This document shows, one piece after another, positions 1-6,316 of a DNA stretch of 11,131 nt; position 1 is the stretch's first letter, and every line of letters starts with the position of its first letter. This DNA is from Chitinophagales bacterium (lineage in GTDB: Bacteria > Bacteroidota > Bacteroidia > Chitinophagales > JADIYW01), in the NCBI GenBank assembly GCA_020848315.1, contig JADLAH010000111.1:1-11131 (forward strand). Direction: 5' to 3'. The position numbers and the translations under genes were made by a program. A model generated the notes under the pieces. The model made no database searches. It was not told the origin of the DNA and worked only from the letters and a program-made list of their open reading frames with translations.

Positions 1-232
1 GATTGAAAATGAGAATAAATCCCACGCCCAGCAACAGGCAGGCCGCCCAGCCATTCCAGGTCGCTATTTGCTGCAATTGTGCAATATCCTCCATAGCTGT
101 TAGTCCGGTGATAACACAAACCAGATAATTGAATACGATGCCGTAGCGCGTATCTATTTTCCATCTTTCAAACAAGCGGAGAATAATCACCAGCGAAGTA
201 GAAAATAGAATACTAAGCAGTAAGTATAACAT
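1..232 (-). CDS. EamA/DMT-type membrane transporter, partial (N-terminal 77 residues)
   Basis: Reading leftwards from an ATG at 232-230, the frame stays open to the window edge, giving the first 77 residues of a hydrophobic protein. It starts MLYLLLSILF and shows three hydrophobic stretches (about residues 2-19, 31-46 and 60-77) separated by a short charged loop (RLFERWKIDTRYG, residues 19-31). This pattern, with an immediate N-terminal helix and a basic loop before helix 2, resembles the EamA/drug-metabolite transporter proteins often found beside ribD in Bacteroidota; a full-length member would have about ten helices and 280-300 residues. Substrates of this family are diverse, and nothing visible indicates one. 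The start codon lies inside the end of ribD (20-base overlap, different frame) and no Shine-Dalgarno sequence precedes it, so translation is probably coupled to ribD. The family call rests only on the N-terminus. Confidence 0.6.
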   Translation of the reverse strand, partial: MLYLLLSILFSTSLVIILRLFERWKIDTRYGIVFNYLVCVITGLTAMEDIAQLQQIATWNGWAACLLLGVGFILIFN

Positions 233-1223
233 GTGGATTTTTTAGGAGTTGAATACGGTCATTTGCCAAAGAAAAAGTGTCTGTTGCAATACCCTGAATC
301 GCAGGAGCGGAGATACCTTCCCGTAAGTCATCAGGGCCTGTAATGACACAGGCTTCCTGCCAAAGCTGCGCATCGATACATTGTTGCAGGATATGAGCGC
401 CGCCTTCTATCAGTACGGAAATAATGCCTTGCTCCGCGATATTTTTCAGCACTTCCATCATCGTATTGCCGCTGATAAAAACAGTAGGCGCACTATTGTC
501 AAAAACAGCATAGTCGGCAGGAATTTTTTCCTGTTTTCCCACTACAATTCTTACCGGCTGTTGTCCGTGCCAGTGCCTTACGGTTAAGGCCGGATTGTCG
601 GTCAGTACGGTATTGCTGCCCACGAGAATGCCCTGATGTCGCGCCCGCAATTGATGGACATAGCGTTGTGCCAGTGGCCCGCTGATGGCAATGCGTTTTT
701 TTGGTTGACCGATAAACCCGTCGCGGCTTTGAGCAAACTTCAGCGTGACGAAGGGTAAATTATGTTGATGAAAATACAGGAAATGTTTCAGCAGTTGCCT
801 GCCTTCTTGTTCAAGCACACCGGTGATGACTTCCACACCGTTTTTCCGCAGTCTTGCGATGCCCTTGCCGTTGACGGCATCAAACGGGTCGGTGACGCTG
901 ATGACTACTTTCGGAATGTTGTGCCGGATGATTAAATCTGCGCAGGGTGGCGTTTTTCCGGTGTGCGCGCAGGGCTCCAGACTGACATACAGCGTGGATT
1001 GTGCTATCAGCGCGCGATCTTCCTCCGCTACCGAGGCAATGCAATTCACTTCCGCATGTGCCTGTCCGCATACCTGATGATAGCCTTCTCCGATAATCCG
1101 GTCTCCGTGAACCAACACGGCGCCCACCATCGGATTCGGCGCGACAAATCCATTGCCGAGTTCCGCCAATTCAAGGCAACGGCGCATGTATTTTTCGTGC
1201 GTGGAAAGGATTTTATCGGCCAT
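213..1223 (-). CDS. ribD: RibD: bifunctional diaminohydroxyphosphoribosylaminopyrimidine deaminase / 5-amino-6-(5-phosphoribosylamino)uracil reductase
   Basis: This cytosolic enzyme carries out the second and third steps of riboflavin synthesis: deamination of the pyrimidine formed from GTP, then NADPH-dependent reduction of the ribosyl group. The N-terminal cytidine-deaminase-like domain (about residues 9-145) has the zinc site complete: H56-A-E58, with E58 the proton shuttle, and PCAHTGKTPPC at 84-94 supplying C85 and C94. APNPMVGAV at 28-36 is also a family hallmark. The C-terminal reductase domain (about 157-336) shows TLKFAQSRDGFIG (160-172), LVGSNTVLTDNPALTVR (200-216) and IEGGAHILQ (272-280), typical of the NADPH and substrate site. 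At 336 residues it is slightly shorter than E. coli RibD (367) but both domains are present. The ATG at 1223 gives a normal N-terminus; Met13 is a less likely alternative. It is divergent from prmC and followed by an overlapping transporter gene. No other rib gene is in the window. Confidence 0.96.
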   Translation of the reverse strand: MADKILSTHEKYMRRCLELAELGNGFVAPNPMVGAVLVHGDRIIGEGYHQVCGQAHAEVNCIASVAEEDRALIAQSTLYVSLEPCAHTGKTPPCADLIIRHNIPKVVISVTDPFDAVNGKGIARLRKNGVEVITGVLEQEGRQLLKHFLYFHQHNLPFVTLKFAQSRDGFIGQPKKRIAISGPLAQRYVHQLRARHQGILVGSNTVLTDNPALTVRHWHGQQPVRIVVGKQEKIPADYAVFDNSAPTVFISGNTMMEVLKNIAEQGIISVLIEGGAHILQQCIDAQLWQEACVITGPDDLREGISAPAIQGIATDTFSLANDRIQLLKNPHVILTA

Positions 1224-1249
1224 GTCGTCTTTCGCTGATAAGTATTGAT

Positions 1250-1257
1250 TAACTTTG
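1250..1257 (+). promoter_or_regulatory. Candidate -7 box for prmC
   Basis: TAACTTTG matches the Bacteroidota sigma-factor -7 consensus TAnnTTTG exactly. It lies 13 bases before the proposed TTG start of prmC, so the transcript would begin around 1262-1264 with a leader of only some 7-9 nt. No good TTTG-like -33 box is present at the expected distance (nearest is TTTCG at 1230-1234, too close), so the call rests on one element and its position. Confidence 0.4.
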
Positions 1258-1265
1258 CGAAAATA
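1258..1265 (-). promoter_or_regulatory. Candidate -7 box for ribD
   Basis: On the minus strand this reads TATTTTCG, one mismatch from the Bacteroidota -7 consensus TAnnTTTG. Transcription would start near 1251, leaving a leader of about 28 nt before the ribD ATG. A TTG lies 14 bases upstream, which is shorter than the usual spacing of about 19, so the -33 box is doubtful. It lies directly against the candidate prmC box on the other strand, as expected for a compact divergent promoter. Confidence 0.3.
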
Positions 1266-1270
1266 CGAAA

Positions 1271-2107
1271 TTGAACGTACAACAGTATAAAAATATTATC
1301 CTGCCCTTGTTGCAGGAAAGCTTCGATGAGCGCGAAGCGGATAACCTGTTTAAGTACACGCTGGAAGATTATTTTCAGAAGCGCTATTTTGATGTCAAAG
1401 ATTGGGAATTGAAGGATGAGGAAATGGAGGAACTGAATTACTGCTATGAGAAAATCGCCAATCACTATCCTATTCAGTATCTATTTCAGAAAGCATGGTT
1501 TTACGGATTGGAATTCCATGTCGACGAACACGTACTGATACCGCGGCCGGAAACGGAAGAACTGGTTGACTGGATACTGAAAGAACATGCAGGAAATACA
1601 ACATCGCAGGTATTGGATATCGGCACCGGCAGCGGTTGTATTCCCATTGTATTGAAGAAATACCGCGAAAGCTGGCAAGTGGCGGCTATGGATGTATCGG
1701 AAGCAGCGCTTGCTGTTGCACAAAAAAATGCACATCAGCATCAAACGGATATTGCGTTTATATACGCTGATATTTTACAAATGCCTGAAGCAGGCAAATA
1801 TGATATCATTGTCTCCAATCCACCTTATATACCCGAAAGTGAAAAGGAAGTAATGTCACTGTCTACGGTACAGCACGAACCTGCCCTGGCATTATTTGTG
1901 CCGGAAGATGAGCCGTTGCTTTTTTATGATAAGATTGCCACTTTCGCGCAGCAATACCTGAAAAAAGGCGGATATCTCTACTTCGAGCTGAATGAATTTA
2001 ATGCGTCACAGGTGAAGGAAATGTTAGAGAATAAAGGCTTTTCGGATTTGGTGTTAAAACAGGATTTTGCCGGAAAAGACAGAATGCTGCGGGCGATATT
2101 CCGATAG
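1271..2107 (+). CDS. prmC: PrmC: peptide chain release factor N5-glutamine methyltransferase
   Basis: This cytosolic SAM-dependent enzyme methylates the glutamine of the GGQ motif in release factors RF1 and RF2, which speeds peptide release at stop codons. The N-terminal helical domain (about residues 1-75) binds the release factor. The Rossmann methyltransferase domain follows, with IPRPETEELV (90-99), the SAM-binding loop DIGTGSGCI (116-124), an acidic strand end at D141, and the catalytic NPPYIP (183-188), whose Asn and Pro backbone hold the target glutamine. HEPALALF (202-209) is also typical of PrmC and separates it from PrmB and other NPPY enzymes. The length of 278 matches the family. 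The start is TTG: an in-frame stop at 1250-1252 precedes it, no ATG lies between, and the next in-frame Met (52) would remove most of the N-terminal domain. The gene runs divergently from ribD. Confidence 0.95.
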   Translation: MNVQQYKNIILPLLQESFDEREADNLFKYTLEDYFQKRYFDVKDWELKDEEMEELNYCYEKIANHYPIQYLFQKAWFYGLEFHVDEHVLIPRPETEELVDWILKEHAGNTTSQVLDIGTGSGCIPIVLKKYRESWQVAAMDVSEAALAVAQKNAHQHQTDIAFIYADILQMPEAGKYDIIVSNPPYIPESEKEVMSLSTVQHEPALALFVPEDEPLLFYDKIATFAQQYLKKGGYLYFELNEFNASQVKEMLENKGFSDLVLKQDFAGKDRMLRAIFR

Positions 2108-2117
2108 TATTCTTTTG

Positions 2118-2687
2118 CTATTTCCGGATGACCTTTTTATTCCAATCGCTGTTTCGTTTTCCTTCGGGCGTTGCCATATCATACTGTCCGATATAGATGA
2201 TACCCAACACCTGATCCTGTTCGCCGAAGCCGAGTCCTGCTTTAAATTCCGGATGATAGCACATGCCGCCCGTGCTCCAGAAGGTGCCGACCTGATGGGC
2301 AGTAGCTATCAGCAGCATATTCTGGATAGCAGCGGACGTAGCCGCGATTTCTTCCAGCTCAGGGATATTGCTTTTGTCGCCGCGTTTGTTGATACAAACG
2401 ATGACATGAGAACAATTCTTTGCTCTGTATTTTATTTTCTCGTATTTCTTTTGCAGAAACTGTGTTTCCGGCGTCAGCGTATGATACAAACCACCGTGAA
2501 AGTCGCCGAAATCCTGCACATTTTCCGGGCCGTACACTACGAATCGCCAGGGCTCCGTGAAGCCGTGCGTAGGTGCCCAGTTGGCCGCTTCCAGCATTGC
2601 CTGTATGACCTCTTCAGCCACCGCTTTTCCGTTGAAATCGTCGGGGTCTATGGTGCGTCTTCGCTTGATGATATCCAATATTTCCAT
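2118..2687 (-). CDS. Nitroreductase family protein, YdjA-like (FMN flavoenzyme)
   Basis: This is a 189-residue member of the nitroreductase (FMN-dependent) superfamily, closest in size and layout to E. coli YdjA (183 residues). FMN-binding hallmarks are visible: the basic KRRRT near the N-terminus (8-12), NWAPTHGFTEPWRFVV (36-51) with the conserved Pro-Trp-Arg, the amphipathic helix AATSAAIQNMLLIATAHQ (115-132), and GTFWSTGG (134-141), which contacts the flavin phosphate in this subfamily. Such proteins act as cytosolic homodimers using NAD(P)H; the physiological substrate of the YdjA group is not settled, so I assign none. The ATG at 2687 gives the expected N-terminus. The gene converges on prmC with 10 bp between stops and is divergent from the large outer-membrane protein gene; neither neighbour suggests a shared pathway. 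Confidence 0.88.
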   Translation of the reverse strand: MEILDIIKRRRTIDPDDFNGKAVAEEVIQAMLEAANWAPTHGFTEPWRFVVYGPENVQDFGDFHGGLYHTLTPETQFLQKKYEKIKYRAKNCSHVIVCINKRGDKSNIPELEEIAATSAAIQNMLLIATAHQVGTFWSTGGMCYHPEFKAGLGFGEQDQVLGIIYIGQYDMATPEGKRNSDWNKKVIRK

Positions 2688-2706
2688 AAAACAGGTGAAT
2701 GTATTG

Positions 2707-2734
2707 CAAAGTAAATAAATTCTGCCAAATACAA
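2707..2734 (-). promoter_or_regulatory. Candidate promoter for the nitroreductase gene
   Basis: On the minus strand a TTG (2734-2732) is followed after 17 bases by TTACTTTG (2714-2707), one mismatch from TAnnTTTG. The start site would fall near 2700, leaving about 13 nt before the ATG at 2687. The region is very AT-rich, so chance matches are likely. Confidence 0.3.
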
Positions 2735-2747
2735 TAATGTCTTTATT

Positions 2748-2763
2748 TTTACCGTATAGTAAA
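2748..2763. repeat. Short inverted repeat just before the outer-membrane protein start
   Basis: TTTAC and GTAAA flank a 6-base spacer (CGTATA), ending one base before the ATG at 2765. It sits where a promoter or leader should lie and overlaps a weak -7-like TATTTTTA (2744-2751). It could be an operator or a weak leader hairpin, but five-base arms in an AT-rich gap are also likely by chance. Confidence 0.2.
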
Positions 2764-2764
2764 C

Positions 2765-5700
2765 ATGCGATTCATACGACCCGTTTTCTGGCTCTGCCTG
2801 CTCGTCAGTGCAAGTGGATTGTATGCACAATCCCTGTCGTCGGATTTTAGTAAATATTCCAACCTCAGAACGGTGTTTGTGTCGCAGTTATCGGACAGCC
2901 TGCAGTTGGATACACTCAGCGTTTTTCCGCATTCCGTGGTGGTGCGCGATGCAGCGACACAACAGGTGATTGCCCCGGAATCCTATGTCGTGGAGGTCTC
3001 CGGAAAAATATACTTCAAAGGCGCTGTCCGACCGGATTCCGTATATGTCACCTACCGCACACTGCCCGTGCAGGTCGTGCAATCGTTGCAGCATAAAACT
3101 CCGGCGATGATACGCAAAGGAGATTCCTTATTTTACGAGAAATTTTATTACCAGCCACCAGCCATACAAACCGCCTCTTTTCTGGATTTTGACGGACTGA
3201 ACTACAGCGGTAACTTCGCGCGTGGTATTCAGTTTGGCTCCAATCAGGATTTAACCCTTAATTCCAATCTCGATTTGCGGCTGAGCGGGAAAATCGGAAA
3301 CGGGATTGAGATTACCGCCGCGCTGACGGACAATAATATCCCGCTTCAGCCGGATGGAACCACTCAGCAGTTACAGGACTTTGATAAGGTATTTATTCAG
3401 CTGAAAAAAGATCCGCATCAGATTATTGCCGGCGATTTCAATCTCAAGGGAATGGATAGCTATTTCCTCAAATTTTCCAAGCAGTTGCAGGGAGCGAGTT
3501 ATGTCAATGACCTTCGATTTAAAAATGGCATTCGTTTGCAAACGTCCACTTCTATGGCGGTGAGCCGGGGTAAATTTACCCGCAATATTTTTCAGGGCGG
3601 AGAGGGCAATCAGGGACCTTATCGGCTGGTGGGCAACAGCAATGAAACATTCATCATAGTGCTGGCCGGTAGTGAGAAAGTATTTGTGGATGGCGTGCGC
3701 CTGCAGCGCGGCGAACTGCTCGATTATGTGATGGACTATAACACCGGTGAGCTGATTTTTATGCCGCGTTTTCTGATTACCAAAGATTCCAGGATTGTAG
3801 TGGAGTTTGAGTATGCTGATCGCAATTATTTCAGAACTACGGTGCATGAAGGCATCCGCTTTCAATATAAAAAACTGAATGTCTACACACAGGTGTATGC
3901 GGAACAGGACGCCAAGAACCGTCCGATTGCCAATGCGCTGTCGGATAGTGTGAAGGCTTTTTTGTCTACTGTCGGCAATGATATTTCCAATGCTTTTGTC
4001 AGCGGTGTGCGCGAAACGGATTACGACCCGAGCAGGGTGCAGTACCGGCTGATGGATACCACGGTCAACTCGATTACCTACGATTCGGTGTTTGTGTATG
4101 ATACCAATCCCGACAGTGCGCGCTATTTGTTGTCTTTTTCATTTGTCGGCGCCAACAAGGGGAATTATCAGCCGACAAAAAATGCGAACAATATCCGCGT
4201 GTATCAATGGGTGGCGCCGATCAACGGCATTCCGCAGGGAAGCTATGAGCCTATTGTTTTGTTAGTAACGCCGAAAAGTCAGCTGATGTTCACCTTCGGT
4301 GCGTCCTACGATATCAGCCGCAATATGAAAGTGCAGGCAGAAATGGCCATGTCTAATTTCGACAGAAATCTGTTCTCTTCGCTGGGTAGTAAAGACAATA
4401 AAGGCTATGCCGCACAGATGCAACTGCAGCGCACCGATTCTGTGAAATCCAATGTGGTGTGGACGAATGCCGTGCGCTATGAATTTAAATCGGATAATTT
4501 TCAACAGGTGGAACCATTCCGGAATGTGGAATTTATCCGCGACTGGAACGTCGTGCAGCAGAATAATCAGACCGAACATATCGCGGGATTTCAGTCGTCC
4601 GTCTGGGATATGAAACACAATCTCCGCGCGGGTTATCAGTTTTCCACTTTTATCCGGCAGCAGCAATACAAGGGATTTGAGAACCGGCTGAATTTCTCGA
4701 CGAATATCAAACGTGTGAACGTAGTGGCCGATGCGCGTTTGCTTACCACGCAGGATCCCGCCTATAAAACCATGTTTTTCCGACCTTCCCTGATGGCGAG
4801 TTATTCAATTGCAAAAGCTCGCGGACTGGGCTTCGGGGCAGGATTCACACAGGAAAATAATGTCTTCAAAAACAAATTGACGAATGAGCTGCAGGCTTCT
4901 TCTTTCAAAAATAACAATGTTTTGTTTCAGTTCTTTCTGCCCGATTCTGCGAAGTGGAATTTTATGGTGGAATACAAATTCAGACAGGATCTGGGTGTGC
5001 GGGATAAATCCTTCGCCGATTCCTCGCTGGCGCACACGGTGGAGTTTCGCGGGGGCGCGAGTCAGCTGAAAAATCAGACGTTTAACTGGACGTTCACCTA
5101 CCGCGATTTACGGGTAAAAGATACGGCGGTGGCGATGGAACCGGAAAAGACTTTTCTGGGCAGAACGGAATACGGCGCACGCATTAAGCGCGGGGTGTTG
5201 CGGATGAATTTTATTTATGAGCTTGGCGGCGGACGCGAGAAAGTGCGGCAGTTTACGTATGTGCAGGTGCCTTCCGGACAAGGCTATTACCGGTGGATAG
5301 ATCAGAATCAGAATGGTATCCGCGAACTGGATGAGTTTGTGCCGACACAGTTTAATGACAGCGCACAATATGTACGTGTGCTCACTGATTTAAATGAATA
5401 TGTGCGTTCCAATTCCACGGCTTATACACAGAATATTACCATTCAGCCCAAGGCGATCTGGTTTAATGAAAAAGGATTCAAGAAGTTTATGTCGAGGCTG
5501 ACGATACAATCTTATCTGCAGTTGCGCCGCAAAACCTACCGCAGCAATAACCTGCGCATTTTCAATCCGTTTGTATTCAATTCTACAGACAGCAATGTGA
5601 TTGCACTGAATACCAATATCCGTAACACCTTTATTTTTAATTCCGGCGATCCGGTATATTCCTTTTCCTTTACCAATCAGCTGGTGGGAGATAAGCTGCT

Positions 5701-6253
5701 GCTGATTAACGGATTTGATACGCGCAAAAGAATGGATAATATTCTGGAAGGATATTACAACCTGAACACGATGTTCACTTTGCAGATGAAGTTTGTACAA
5801 AGCAGAATGTCGCTGGTGTCCGATTATTTCAGCGCGAACAATTACAATATCCGCGGATATTTTCTGGAACCGAAATTCACCTATAATCTGAAAACCATGT
5901 TGCGCACATCATTCAGCTACGGATTGACCAGCAAACAGAATGCGGCAAGTTTGGGAGGCGAGAAAACGCTGGCTAATAAGATGGAACTGGAATTGCGATA
6001 CAGCAAGGCGGCCAAGAATACACTGGAAGCAAAATTTGCTTTCGCGGTGGTGAATTTTTCCGGAGAAAATGGTACCACAAAAGCCTATACCATTCTCGAA
6101 GGATTGCAGCCCGGCAACAACTATCTGTGGAATGCTACCTATACCAGAAACATATCGCGCAATCTCGAACTCGGACTAACGTATGAAGGCCGTAAAACCG
6201 GCACAGCAAAACTGATTAATACCGGCCGTGCGCAATTAAGAGCAGTATTCTAA
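2765..6253 (+). CDS. Large exported protein, probable outer-membrane beta-barrel of unknown function
   Basis: The 1162-residue product starts with a signal peptide (basic MRFIR, hydrophobic 6-20, probable cleavage after L-Y-A21). Residues about 22-135 are beta-rich and may form an Ig-like domain. A strongly patterned block follows: LDFDGLNYSGNFARGIQFG (140-158), then LTDNN and TTQQLQDFDKVFIQL (199-213). Next come QGPYRL (283-288), VFVDGVRLQRGE (306-317) and DYVMDYNTGELIF (320-332). The rest, about 340-1162, is rich in alternating hydrophobic, aromatic and polar strands and ends RAQLRAVF, with the terminal Phe expected of a barrel folded by the BAM machinery. Residues 846-857 form a calcium-loop-like motif (D-x-N-x-N-G...E). 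I recognise this as a type common in Bacteroidota genomes and usually annotated as hypothetical; there is no TonB plug domain or C-terminal sorting tail. No neighbour hints at a role. The ATG at 2765 is fixed by the signal peptide. Confidence 0.82.
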   Translation: MRFIRPVFWLCLLVSASGLYAQSLSSDFSKYSNLRTVFVSQLSDSLQLDTLSVFPHSVVVRDAATQQVIAPESYVVEVSGKIYFKGAVRPDSVYVTYRTLPVQVVQSLQHKTPAMIRKGDSLFYEKFYYQPPAIQTASFLDFDGLNYSGNFARGIQFGSNQDLTLNSNLDLRLSGKIGNGIEITAALTDNNIPLQPDGTTQQLQDFDKVFIQLKKDPHQIIAGDFNLKGMDSYFLKFSKQLQGASYVNDLRFKNGIRLQTSTSMAVSRGKFTRNIFQGGEGNQGPYRLVGNSNETFIIVLAGSEKVFVDGVRLQRGELLDYVMDYNTGELIFMPRFLITKDSRIVVEFEYADRNYFRTTVHEGIRFQYKKLNVYTQVYAEQDAKNRPIANALSDSVKAFLSTVGNDISNAFVSGVRETDYDPSRVQYRLMDTTVNSITYDSVFVYDTNPDSARYLLSFSFVGANKGNYQPTKNANNIRVYQWVAPINGIPQGSYEPIVLLVTPKSQLMFTFGASYDISRNMKVQAEMAMSNFDRNLFSSLGSKDNKGYAAQMQLQRTDSVKSNVVWTNAVRYEFKSDNFQQVEPFRNVEFIRDWNVVQQNNQTEHIAGFQSSVWDMKHNLRAGYQFSTFIRQQQYKGFENRLNFSTNIKRVNVVADARLLTTQDPAYKTMFFRPSLMASYSIAKARGLGFGAGFTQENNVFKNKLTNELQASSFKNNNVLFQFFLPDSAKWNFMVEYKFRQDLGVRDKSFADSSLAHTVEFRGGASQLKNQTFNWTFTYRDLRVKDTAVAMEPEKTFLGRTEYGARIKRGVLRMNFIYELGGGREKVRQFTYVQVPSGQGYYRWIDQNQNGIRELDEFVPTQFNDSAQYVRVLTDLNEYVRSNSTAYTQNITIQPKAIWFNEKGFKKFMSRLTIQSYLQLRRKTYRSNNLRIFNPFVFNSTDSNVIALNTNIRNTFIFNSGDPVYSFSFTNQLVGDKLLLINGFDTRKRMDNILEGYYNLNTMFTLQMKFVQSRMSLVSDYFSANNYNIRGYFLEPKFTYNLKTMLRTSFSYGLTSKQNAASLGGEKTLANKMELELRYSKAAKNTLEAKFAFAVVNFSGENGTTKAYTILEGLQPGNNYLWNATYTRNISRNLELGLTYEGRKTGTAKLINTGRAQLRAVF

Positions 6254-6257
6254 TCAT

Positions 6258-6301
6258 AAAAAAAAACAGGCGCCGACAGGATATGAGCCAGCTGCCTGTT
6301 T
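6258..6301 (-). terminator. Rho-independent terminator of the efflux operon
   Basis: On the minus strand AAACAGGC (6301-6294) pairs perfectly with GCCTGTTT (6271-6264) around a 22-nt loop, and the second arm runs into nine T's (6266-6258). It lies 16 bases beyond the adaptor stop codon, in the right place to end the metal efflux operon. Read from the other strand the same stem is preceded by the A-tract and followed only by TTTAAAA, so it may also slow plus-strand transcription leaving the large outer-membrane protein gene, but less efficiently. The loop is longer than usual. Confidence 0.7.
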
Positions 6302-6316
6302 AAAAGAATCAGCGGT

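Noticed and set aside
2067..2714. A 215-codon plus-strand open frame spanning the end of prmC and the nitroreductase gene
   Set aside because: It overlaps two well-supported genes, one of them antisense across its full length, and the translation shows no family features.
2741..2751. TATTTTTA as the -7 box of the outer-membrane protein gene
   Set aside because: It lacks the final G of the consensus, has no TTG-like -33 box at the right distance, and sits in AT-rich sequence where such matches are common.
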